From positions 71,814,252-71,878,251 of the forward strand of contig CM076193.1 of NCBI GenBank assembly GCA_038277395.1: a DNA stretch of 64,000 nucleotides. The letters run 5' to 3'. This DNA is from Dryocosmus kuriphilus (Eukaryota > Arthropoda > Insecta > Hymenoptera > Cynipidae). Positions 34,277 to 43,076 of the stretch are shown in pieces (positions within the stretch are counted from its first letter, which is position 1; each line of letters starts with the position of its first letter). The translations under genes and the position numbers were made by a program. The notes below the pieces were generated by a model, which ran no database searches, had not been told where the DNA came from, and saw only the letters and a program-made list of their open reading frames with translations.

Positions 34277-37200
34277 GGTGTTTTTTTTAACTTGACAAAT
34301 CGAAATATCTCAAAAAATACGCATCCTACAAAAAAAAATTTCTTAATAAAAACTTTTTATTTTCGAGGGGGAAAAGCGGTTTTGCAAAAATTTACCCCAC
34401 CCCCTAAGGGGGCAGGGGTGGGGGTAACTTCGTTATTTCAAATGGGAACCCCAATTTTTTATCACAGATTCAGATTTTCCTTTATGAAATACGTAAGTTT
34501 TATTCGAAAAATTTTTTTCGATTCGCGATAGATGGCGCTGTAATTGCGAAAAATGAAATTGCTTTTTTTAACTTGACAAATCGAAATATCTCAAAAAATA
34601 CGCATCTTAAGAAAAAAATGTTTTTAATAAAAACTTTTTATTTTCGAGGGGGAAAAGCGGTTTTGCAAAAATTTACCCCACCCCCCACCCCCTAAGGGGG
34701 CAGGGGTGGGGGTAACTTCGTAATTTCAAATGAGAACCCCAATTTTTTATCACAGATTCAGATTCTCCTTTATGAAATACGTAAGTTTTATTCGAAAAAT
34801 TTTTTTCGATTCGCGATAGATGGCGCTGAAATTACGAAAAATGAAATTGCTTTTTTTAACTTGACAAATCGAAATATCTCAAAAAATACGCATCCTACGA
34901 AAAAAATGTGCTTAATAAAAACTTTTTATTTTCAAGGGGGAAAAGCGGTTTTGCAAAAATTTACCCCACCCCCCCCCCCTAAGGGGGCAGGGGTGGGGGT
35001 AACTTCGTAATTTCAAATGGGAACCCCAATTTTTTATCACAGATTCAGATTCTCATTTATGAAACACGTAAGTTTTGTTTGAAATTTTTTTTTCGGTTCG
35101 CGATAGATGGCGCTGCAATTGCAAAAAATGTAATTGTTGGGTGTTTCAAGGATAACGCTTCCAAACAAAAGGTAAATGAGACGTGTTGAATCTAAGGAAG
35201 ATCATTCAATTGTAATCAGTTCAATTTTGACGTTACTTTCGGGGTGCTTGATTTCAGTGAGTCCCCTCGCCTCTCACCATCGGGGTGCTTGATTTCAGTG
35301 AGTCCCTTCGCTTTTCACCATCTGGATTCTGGATTTCGATTTACATTTTACAATAAGTGCTCAAAATGGTGTCCTCCCACTTCGATGCACTTGTTAATCC
35401 GAGCTTCGAAAGATTCGACACAACTGCGAAGTGTGTCTGGTGTTATTTGTGCACAAGCAGACCTGATTCGCTCGAGCATGTTATCACGAGTTGTGGGCAC
35501 TTCTTGATACACGTTACTCCTTAGATAACCCCACAAAAAGAAATCCGGCGCCGTAAGGTCTGGCGATCTGGCAGGCCAATTTACCGGACCTCCTCTACCG
35601 ATCATTCATTTTCTAAAAAGTTACGATATTTTTCACCGTTCAAATTGCCATCAATAAAATACGGGCCGATAAGTTGATCTCCAATTATTCCACACCAAAC
35701 ATTCACTAACCATGGACGCTGATGCTCAACTTCACGCAACCAGTGTGGGTTTTCTCTACTCCAATAATGCATGTTGTGTCGATTAACGTTACCATGGTTT
35801 GTGAAAGAAGACTCGTCTGAGAACATTACTCGAAAAAAGAAGTTGGGGTTTCCTTGTATCTGCTGGAGCGCCCATTGACAAAATGTTACGCGGTTCTGAA
35901 AATCATTGCCATGAAGTTCTTGATGCAGTGAAATATGATAAGGATGATATTTATTACGTTTGAAAATCTTACAAACACTGGATAGAGACATTCCGAAATC
36001 GCGGCTTAGTTGTCGCGTACTAACATGAGGGTCATGAGTGACTGCAGCTAAAATCGCGATTTCTTTATCAACTCCAGTAACCCTTAATTGACGGTTCCTT
36101 TTTTTCGATTTTACACTTCCGTCAGCCATGAACTTTCTGACAACCCGGTAAAAGGAAGATTGTGAAGGAACACTTTCTGGAAAACGATGAGCATAAAGCG
36201 TGATAGCATCATTGATATTCCTGCCACTTTCTCCATAAATGAGAATCATTTCAATTTTCTGTTGTTGAGATAGAATTTCCATTGTAAAAGTCTTTAATTC
36301 AAGTAATGAGGGAATACAACGACACCTAAACCAACCCAAACGAATGTGACCAACAATAATAATCCAAACGAAAGCAACTAATTACGATCAACTCAAATGA
36401 ACGCAATCAACACACCCAAATCAAATGAACACAATCAACCCTCCTAACGAATGAACGTTAATCACGGACAGACGCGTTAGCGCTCGATTGTGTGACCGAC
36501 TGACTCAATGATATGTAATGTCTACATCAAAAATCGACTATCGACAACCAACTGCTTTCGGGAAAGTTTTTCTGCAGTTTTAGCACTTTTACTGTCCCTT
36601 GGCCGAAAGTTCAAGCACCCCGATGGTGAGAGGCGAGGGGACTCACTGAAATCAAGCACCCCGAAATTAATGTCCAAAATTGAATTTATTACAATTGAAT
36701 GATCTTCCTTACATTCAACACGTCTCATTTACTTTTTGTTTGGAAGCGTTATCCTTGAAACACTCAACAATTACATTTTTTGCAATTGCAGCGCCATCTA
36801 TCGCGAATCGAAAAAAAAATTTCAAACAGAACTTGCGTATTTCATAAATGAGAATCTGAATCTGTGATAAAAAATTGAGGTTCCCATTTGAAATTACGAA
36901 GTTACCCCCACCCCTGCCCCCTTAGGGGGTGGGGTGGGGTAAATTTTTGCAAAACCGCTTTTCCTCCTCGAAAATAAAAGTTTTTATTAACAACATTTTT
37001 TTCGTAGGATGCGTATTTTTTGAGATATTTCGATTTGTCAAGTTAAAAAAAGCAATTTCATTTTTCGCAATTTCAGCGCCATCTATCGCGAATCGAAAAA
37101 AATTTTTCGAATAAAACTTACGTATTTCATAAAGGAGAATCTGAATCTGTGATAAAAAATTGGGGTTCCCATTTGAAATTACGAAGTTAGCCCCACCCCT

Positions 37201-37345
37201 ACCCCCTTAGTGGGCCGGGTGGGGTAAATTTTTGCAAAACCGCTTTTCCCCCTCGAAAATAAAAAGTTTCTATTAAAAACATTTTTTTCGTAGGATGCGT
37301 ATTTTTTGAGATATTTCGATTTGTCAAGTTAAAAAAAACACCCTG
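34274..37345 (-). mobile_element. Mariner-like element, 3.07 kb, long composite TIRs (unit A)
   Basis: Ends CAGGGTGTTTTTTTTAACTT and its complement are flanked by TA (34272-34273, 37346-37347), diagnostic of the IS630/Tc1/mariner superfamily. The TIRs are long and made of direct ~285-bp subrepeats, each with ACTTGACAAATCGAAATATC and GCGATAGATGGCGCTG: three on the left (34274-35145), two on the right (about 36790-37345). Between them is one minus-strand transposase with an internal deletion. Confidence 0.9.
35348..36339 (-). pseudogene. Mariner-superfamily transposase, central catalytic block deleted (unit A)
   Basis: The first frame (36339-35602; natural start probably Met20 at about 36282) has a DUF4817-like helix-turn-helix (IEMILIYGESGRNINDAI, SFYRVVRKF) and the first catalytic Asp in VMFSDESSF (D175). 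It stops after KYRNFLENE. The next frame (35605-35348) starts four bases before that stop's end and resumes at GRGGPVNWPARSPDLTAPD, with the third acidic residue. Related transposases have ~35 more residues here, including the second catalytic Asp in a QHDGAPPH-type motif, so a deletion removed it. The protein should be inactive. Confidence 0.85.
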
Positions 37346-37352
37346 TATACAA

Positions 37353-37385
37353 GGGGGGCTTCGCCCCCCTGCGCGCTTCGCGCGC
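37353..37385. repeat. Two adjacent G/C hairpins (unit A)
   Basis: GGGGGGCTTCGCCCCCC (37353-37369) and GCGCGCTTCGCGCGC (37371-37385) are perfect 6-7-bp stems around a TTC triloop; the other strand reads GCGAAGC, known as an exceptionally stable DNA mini-hairpin. They sit 8 bp from the mariner-like TIR and before the helicase gene. Related hairpins cluster at 41772-42046. Confidence 0.85.
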
Positions 37386-37861
37386 CTACCCACCATTCTG
37401 ACAGAATTTTGATGAATTTTGATGAATTTCTAATTTTTATATTATTATCTAATTTATTGATTTTTTGCCAATTTCATTGAATGTATATTTTATATTTTAA
37501 TTAATATATTATATTATATAATGTATTAATTAATATATTAATTATATATTTGATTGATTTTTTGACAATTTAATTAATATATTATATTATATAATATAAT
37601 AATTAATATATTAATTATATATTTTATAATATATTTAATTTTATATTTATTTAATATCTTTCATTATCACTATATTTATGAGTGATCATTATATTTTACA
37701 ATTCACTTAAAATTCAATGAAATCGTTTCCAAGATGCACTACGTGGAAGTAATCAATATTGCATCTCAAAAATCTGTAACAAAAATTATATTAAATTGTT
37801 CATATATTATATATTTTATACACTGAGAAAAAAGTTTAAAAAAAGTTCTTTTTATTAAAAT
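37386..37861. other. Very A/T-rich spacer
   Basis: Almost pure A/T with ATTAATATATTA palindromic words; no gene. It also holds TGCACTACGTGGAAGTAATCAATATTGCAT (two parts, about 37735-37767), whose complement recurs near 40640-40672, so the helicase/RPA block is bracketed by a ~30-bp inverted repeat. Confidence 0.6.
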
Positions 37862-39199
37862 TTAATAAACAGAAACTTTATTTAATATTATATATATTTT
37901 AAAAAATATATAAGACCAAGAGAAGATAGTTAATTTTGAATCAAAAATTTCTTTCCAAACAATATTTTTAATATTTGTATCATCTTCTGATTTATTCTCA
38001 ACAAACAATTTATCAGGATTTTTACATCTGGATAGAGCTACATATAATTGTCCATGAGAAAATAAAGGTCTATGAAAGAATATTCCTAACTTTTCGAAAT
38101 TTTGACCTTGAGATTTATTTATTGTAATTGCAAAAGCTAAAAAAATTGGAAATTGTCTTCTATATAAAATAAATGGTAAAGAAGAAAATTCCCCAGAATC
38201 TAAAATTATTCTTGGTATGAAAGCCGTAGTTCCCTTTTTAGTACCAGTAATAGCCATAACTTTAATATTAAATTTATGTAATTGTAAAATTTTCAAACGT
38301 GTTCCATTACAAAGCCCATCATTAATACTTAAATTTCTTATCAGCATTACAATTGCGCCAATTTTTAAAGTTAATTTATGAATTGGTAAACCTGGAAATT
38401 TCAACGAATTTAAATATTCAATAGGAAAATTTAACTGAACATCCTCATCAATTTGGTCAACTCCTTTATTTTTTGCGTAATCTAAACTGTAATATGTTAC
38501 TTCTTTTGCTAAAATTTTCTTTAATATTTTATTATTCAATTTATAAATGTCTTCATTATGGCAAGCTAGTATTGCACAATTTGGTAAATCATCATTTTCA
38601 TTTATATTTGTGCCATATATTTCTGTACATATATCATTTGTTTTCCAATGTTCGGGTATATAAAAGGAATTAATACTTCCTTGTCCAATTTTTAATAAAA
38701 ATTTTGAAAAATTATTATTACACGATCGCATATTTAATTTTAAATTCATAATTTTGAAATTGGGCCATAAATAAGAATATTTAATTGATTCCTGAACAAT
38801 ACTTGTTCTACAACCGTTTTTAATTACAGGTAAAATTTGTCGAAAATCTCCTCCTAATATTATTAATTTTCCAGCAAATGGTAAATTTTCAATTTTACAA
38901 CAGTCTCTTAAAGTTCTGTCAACTATTTCTAGTGCTTTTTTCGGAATCATAGATGCTTCATCCCAAATAATAACGTCACATTCTCTCAATTTTTTTTTAT
39001 CTGACCGTAATTTTAAAAACGTAGTTTCGATATATGTCAAATCTAATGGCATTCTGAAAATTCGATGACTTGTCATACCACCAGGAAGTAAAATTGATGC
39101 TATACCAGTCCATGCCATTGACACAACTTTCTTCCCATTTCCAATAAAATAATGAAATACAATACGGGAACCTATATAGGAATTTCCAATAGGGGACAT
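37862..39199 (-). CDS. PIF1-family helicase ORF lacking the Walker A lysine (unit A)
   Basis: 445 codons. Recognisable superfamily 1B motifs are Walker B VIIWDEAS (76-83), motif III GGDFRQILPV (117-126), DGLCNGTRL (294-302), motif V ITINKSQGQ (358-366) and motif VI LYVALSRC (385-392). The upstream SMAWTGIASILLPGG (27-41) is the block that normally follows Walker A by ~15 residues. Here that place is occupied by GNSYIGSR (5-12) instead of GxxxxGKT, and a stop lies a few codons upstream of the ATG. The ORF is either truncated at its 5' end or encodes an ATPase-dead protein. PIF1 helicases unwind DNA 5'-3'; relatives form the helicase half of Helitron proteins. The RPA-like gene is 69 bp away, divergent. 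Confidence 0.8.
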   Translation of the reverse strand: MSPIGNSYIGSRIVFHYFIGNGKKVVSMAWTGIASILLPGGMTSHRIFRMPLDLTYIETTFLKLRSDKKKLRECDVIIWDEASMIPKKALEIVDRTLRDCCKIENLPFAGKLIILGGDFRQILPVIKNGCRTSIVQESIKYSYLWPNFKIMNLKLNMRSCNNNFSKFLLKIGQGSINSFYIPEHWKTNDICTEIYGTNINENDDLPNCAILACHNEDIYKLNNKILKKILAKEVTYYSLDYAKNKGVDQIDEDVQLNFPIEYLNSLKFPGLPIHKLTLKIGAIVMLIRNLSINDGLCNGTRLKILQLHKFNIKVMAITGTKKGTTAFIPRIILDSGEFSSLPFILYRRQFPIFLAFAITINKSQGQNFEKLGIFFHRPLFSHGQLYVALSRCKNPDKLFVENKSEDDTNIKNIVWKEIFDSKLTIFSWSYIFFKIYIILNKVSVY

Positions 39200-39268
39200 T
39201 ACGTCTAATTTAAAATCTTTACGTCATATCTTTTTTTACAAATAAGTGTATAAATTTAAAGTGAAAAA
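39200..39268. promoter_or_regulatory. Divergent intergenic region between PIF1-like and RPA-like genes
   Basis: 69 bp separate the two ATGs. It is A/T-rich with a central AAAAAAAGATATGACGT on the minus strand. A shared bidirectional promoter is an inference from spacing alone. Confidence 0.4.
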
Positions 39269-40522
39269 ATGGCCAATATTCGAAAAAACGCTGAAAATGA
39301 TTACAAAAATAATTCAAATCAAAATAAAAAGATGAAATCCAATCCTAACCCTGATCTTCCTTTCACAACAACACATTTTTTAAAAGAAAAAATTCACATC
39401 GGAGATAAATTTGTGTAAGTATACTTATATTTCATATTTCATGTATATATTTTTTAAATATTTATAATATATATAGGTCAGTAGTTGCATATGCAGAACA
39501 TATACAACCACTTAAAAACATATTATCCAAAGACGGAAAGGAATACGAATTATTTAAATTTATTTTAAATAATAATGATGATTGTCGTATATCCTGCTTA
39601 TCTTGGAATAAAAATGCTTTTGAGTTTTCAACGAAAATTAATGAGAATCAAGTAAGCTTTACCAATTTTTACACTGAATTCATACTATTTAAAAAAAACC
39701 ATTTTTTAAATAGAAAGAAAAATAGTTTCAATATTTCAGATTCAGGTTTTCTTTCTAAATTTTCACCCTTTTTAAATCTACAGTCTTAACCTTCAAAAGA
39801 CCTTAAAATTTTAAGACCTAAAAAAAACTTAATTTTTAACCCTTAAAAAATTAAGTCTATGTTTTCATATTTTAGAAACTTTTAATTCAAAATATGACGG
39901 CAAAACCAAGTTCGAATTATAATAACGGAAATCTTCATTATGAATTACTGTTAACAAATAATTCAAAAATAACGAACATTGGATTTTTTAATATCAAACA
40001 AAATCAAGGAGAAGTTAAAAAAATTAAATTTGAAAAGAAAATTATTCTTCAAAGTTCAGGTCTTATAAGTAAATTGATTAATTAACGAATTACTAATTGA
40101 TTAAATTAAAATTCTCTTTATATAAATTTTATACATAGAAATTGAAGGTTTTTTGAAAGATGAATTTATTCCTGAGCATAAAAAAGCGAATCAATATTTA
40201 GGCAGTATCACAAATGGAAAGTATAAATTAATAGTTAATATTTTTAATGTGACACCAAATTTTAATATAATTCAAGGACAAAAAATTGAAATTCTTGGAA
40301 GTCTATATGATAATAGTAAATAATTTAAAAATTAAACTTAAAAAAAAAATTTATATATCACTAATATATATCAAATATATATTTTTTTTAGACAATTCCA
40401 GCATTGGTATTAATGTTCAAAATTCCAGTCATATTACTATCCTCCAGGAAGAATCAATGGATTTAAGTCTTTTACTTTTAGGAGCACAACTTCTTTGTCG
40501 CCATAGTGAAAATTCCAGTTAA
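39269..40522 (+). CDS. Five-exon RPA1-like single-strand DNA-binding protein (unit A)
   Basis: Exons 39269-39414, 39477-39651, 39876-40068, 40139-40315 and 40392-40522 total 822 nt, that is 273 codons plus TAA. All four introns are GT-AG (62, 224, 70, 76 bp) and every phase fits. Residues about 40-150 look like an RPA70-type OB fold: KIHIGDKFVSVVAYAEHI, KEYELFKFILNNNDDCRI, LSWNKNAFEF, then KLLIQNMTAKPSS and HYELLLTNNSKI. A second OB-like stretch (KYKLIVNIFNV, QGQKIEILGSLYDN) follows. RPA-like proteins coat single-stranded DNA. The assignment rests on motif resemblance alone. Since the intron phases hold in both copies, the gene is probably functional or very recently so. Confidence 0.7.
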
Positions 40523-41059
40523 AATTTCAATATTATGATAATTTTATATATAATATATATAATAATAATAGTACCGTAATTTTTAGGTACATGTATAAAC
40601 CAATTAATACAATTTGTTTACAGTTTGAAATGCAATATTGGTTACTTCCACGTAGTGCATCTCGGAAACAATTTCATTGAAATTACGTCATTTATTAAAT
40701 TCACGATCTAATTTCATTGAAATTGGCTAAAAACCAAAAATCAAATCAATTTAAGGATAATAGATAGATCACGTTAAATATAGTCAAGGTGGATCAACTT
40801 TTGTCACACACATAGTGGTGAGGGTGTTTTTTTTTCACGGGGTCATGTGCCCATGCGGGTCAAATAGGTCCAAAGTCAATGGTTACAGGTCAAAGGGGAT
40901 AATAAGGAAAAAGGGAGAAGGGGGTGAGGGGAAGAGAGAAGGGCGAGAGGGGAAGGGGGTGAGGGGACGGTATAAGGGTGAGATGGGAATGGAGAAGGGG
41001 GTGAGGGGAAGGGAGCTGGATTCCTGACACAGCGGCGGCGGCGGCAAGATCTTTTTATA
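40523..41059. other. Spacer with G-rich purine tract (unit A)
   Basis: Positions about 40905-41033 carry repeated GAAGGGGGTGAGGGGA on the plus strand, a G-quadruplex-capable sequence, then (CGG)n at 41034-41043. The ORF 40815-41027 merely reads this repeat. CACGTAGTGCATC near 40662 is the mate of the inverted repeat at 37735. Confidence 0.6.
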
Positions 41060-41064
41060 ATATA

Positions 41065-41136
<72 letters not shown>

Positions 41137-41180
41137 ATATTATGTTATATATATATATATATATATATATCTATATTATG

Positions 41181-41224
<44 letters not shown>

Positions 41225-41225
41225 A
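41060..41225. repeat. (TA)n microsatellite with CTATATTATGTTA interruptions (unit A)
   Basis: About 165 bp of alternating TA, interrupted twice. The unit B counterpart spans 55135-55312 and differs in length. Confidence 0.9.
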
Positions 41226-41236
41226 CTATATATATA

Positions 41237-41455
41237 GTGGTCGTTTCCACGCCTTTTACAGATGCGCAGAGGTTGTTTCCACGACGTCTGGTACATTCCA
41301 CGACGGTCATGGAAAACTTTTACATCTAAGGGTCGATTCAACGACTCGTGGAAAGTACCATTGGATAAACTATGGTGCTTTCCACGACTTCAGTAGCAAA
41401 TGTGCTTTCCACGACTTGTGACGCCTCCTTTTAGGAACGCCCACGTCGTAGAAAA
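41237..41455. repeat. TTTCCACGAC iterons (unit A)
   Basis: The word TTTCCACGAC or a one-mismatch form occurs about six times, at around 41244, 41270, 41290, 41379 and 41405 on the plus strand and at about 41346 on the minus strand (CGTGGAAAG), plus a looser ACGTCGTAGAAA. Spacing is irregular (~20-85 bp). Such clusters often bind a replication or transposition protein; that role is inferred. Confidence 0.65.
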
Positions 41456-41771
41456 AACACTTTGCAAGAACCCCCACTGTATATAGGAGATTATTTACAA
41501 CAATGGATATTATATATTTATATTTCTTCCGAAAACATGATAATAATTTTTGTATGCAGGAATAAAATAAATATTAATAATTTTAAATGATAAATACATA
41601 AAATTAAAAATATTACTGCATAAAAATATAATATTCATGTGATAAAAAAGATACAGATAAGTTCAGGAATAAAATGCAGGAATAAAATAAATATTATTAA
41701 TTTTAAATCATAAATACGTAAAATTAAAAATACTAATCTATAAAAATATAATATTCATGTCATAAAAAATC
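41456..41771. other. Spacer with a ~120-bp direct repeat (unit A)
   Basis: ATGCAGGAATAAAATAAATATTA... CATAAAAAA occurs twice (about 41556-41650 and 41670-41768). No gene. Confidence 0.55.
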
Positions 41772-42046
41772 TGCCCGCTTCGCGGGCACATTCTCATCGC
41801 GCGCTACGCGCGATGTATGAGCGCGCCTAGGGCGCGCGTCTGTTGACATTCGCGCTTCACGCTCGATACGTTATTTACGGTACTCGCGCTTCGCGCTCGA
41901 TAGATTATTCGCCTCGCGCTACGCGCTCGGTGTTTATGGATCGCATATACCTTTAAATTAAAAATTACAAAAGAAATTATTTTACTTAAGGCTCTATCGT
42001 CCTTAAGGAATACATTCTCATCATGACACTCGCGCTTCGCGCTCGA
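41772..42046. repeat. Cluster of G/C hairpins (unit A)
   Basis: Perfect or near-perfect hairpins: TGCCCGCTTCGCGGGCA (41772), TCGCGCGCTACGCGCGA (41797), GCGCGCCTAGGGCGCGC (41821), then CTCGCGCTTCGCGCTCGA-type units at about 41883, 41913 and 42029, and a degenerate one at 41850. Most have a TTC triloop, so the opposite strand reads GCGAAGC. The pair at 37353-37385 is related. Compared with their A/T-rich surroundings these stand out sharply. Confidence 0.85.
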
Positions 42047-42149
42047 TAATTACATTTTTTTAAAACACATTGTAGATTGGTAAAGTCTTTTAGTGATTTT
42101 CCTTTTCACAATACAGGATTTCGATTCTTAAAAGTAAAACGATGAGTCT

Positions 42150-42730
42150 TATAAATAAATTTTGTAGCTCTTTCCAAAGTGAACAATTCTGCTTGTTAAT
42201 ATTTTCTCATATCTTGCATAGTTTTGCTGAAAAGTGGTTTTCTTTATATTTCATAACATATTTCAGGAATAACTCAAAAACTACGCGTCTGCTCAAAAAA
42301 ATGATAGAAAGCAAATTTGTAGATCTTTTTGAGGCGAATAACTTTATTTGTTATTATTTTTCCGTATCTTGCATAGTTTGGCAGGAAATTTGAAAATATT
42401 GATTTTTAATAACGTTTTATCGATTAAAACAAAAACTGTGCATTTTATCAATAAATGATTAAAACAAAATTTGTAGATCTTTTTAAGATGAACAACCTTG
42501 TTCTTTAACATTTTTTCGTATCTTGAATGTTTTGGCGGGAAACCAGAGTTCTTTAATTTTAATAGCGTTTTCTTGATTAAAACAAAAACCGTTCATTTTA
42601 TCAAAAAACGGTTAAGACAAAATTTGTAGATTTTTTTAAAGTGAATAATTTTACTTTCTTACATTTTTTTTGTATCTCATAGTTTAGTTGGAAAATGGAT
42701 TTTTTGATTTTGTGAAAACCGTTTTTGATG
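42150..42730. repeat. Four ~130-bp tandem repeats (unit A)
   Basis: Each unit contains AAATTTGTAGATCTTTTT, a GAATAACTTT-like word, CGTATCTTGCATAGTTTGG and an AAAACTGTGCATTTTATCAA-like word. The ORF 42142-42393 lies in this array and is not called as a gene. Confidence 0.7.
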
Positions 42731-43033
42731 GATAAAACCATAACGGTTGGTCAAAAACTGCTGGTTAACGAACTCGTCCTTTCTTTTTACCCATTAAAGA
42801 AGTGTACCAAAGCGCACTCGAATCCAATTAGTCCTTCGAAAGTTATCGTGGGAACAGACTCCAACGATGACGACGACGACGACGACGACAACGACAACGG
42901 CGACGACAACAGACAGACACCGTCGAAGAAACCGTTTTTTCGGATTCAGGAGGTCTCAAAACGTGGAGATTTCATGAAATCCGCGAAAGTCAAATTTTAC
43001 ATAAATCTAATACCTTCTCTGATGAGAATGTAA
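42725..43033 (+). other. Open frame over a (GAC)n tract, probably not a gene (unit A)
   Basis: A 102-codon frame encodes a run of Asp/Asn from a GAC trinucleotide repeat at about 42865-42906. The unit B copy gains one GAC and a ~55-nt T tract that destroys the frame. There is no domain or splice support. Confidence 0.35.
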
Positions 43034-43076
43034 AAAGATACAGATAATTTCAGCAAAAAAAAAAAAAAATACCTAT

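Larger units (their letters stand above)
33274..43076. mobile_element. 9.8-kb insertion of unassigned type carrying PIF1-like and RPA-like genes (unit A)
   Basis: The left-arm sequence near 24528-24545 joins directly what here lies on the two sides of this block. The left limit is after GGTAAGGGAAAAG (33273); the right limit is before GATGTAAGAACCC (43077). No terminal inverted repeat is seen, and only an ambiguous 2-bp (GA/TC) overlap exists as a possible duplication. Contents: spacer, (TA)n, mariner-like element, hairpins, PIF1-like ORF, RPA-like gene, G-rich tract, (TA)n, TTTCCACGAC iterons, a hairpin cluster and ~130-bp tandem repeats. It may be composite. Helicase plus RPA-like SSB recalls Helitron-type elements, but no Rep/HUH domain or TC...CTRR ends are visible. 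Confidence 0.6.

Noticed and set aside
34292..34531. ORFs within the mariner TIR subrepeats (also 36929-37114, 37199-37396 and unit B copies)
   Set aside because: They are translations of terminal repeat sequence and recur in both orientations.
35244..35507. ORF antisense to the mariner transposase (also 49305-49568)
   Set aside because: Shadow of the transposase and TIR on the opposite strand.
37353..42046. Hairpin arrays as a CRISPR array
   Set aside because: Stem sequences differ between units, there are no spacers of constant length, and the genomic context is eukaryotic.
42725..43033. Acidic Asp-rich ORF
   Set aside because: The Asp run is a GAC microsatellite; the frame is destroyed in unit B by poly(T), and there is no domain.
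33274..43076. Classification of the 9.8-kb insertion as a canonical Helitron
   Set aside because: PIF1-like and RPA-like genes fit, but I see no Rep/HUH domain, no 5' TC and no 3' hairpin plus CTRR at the empty-site limits.
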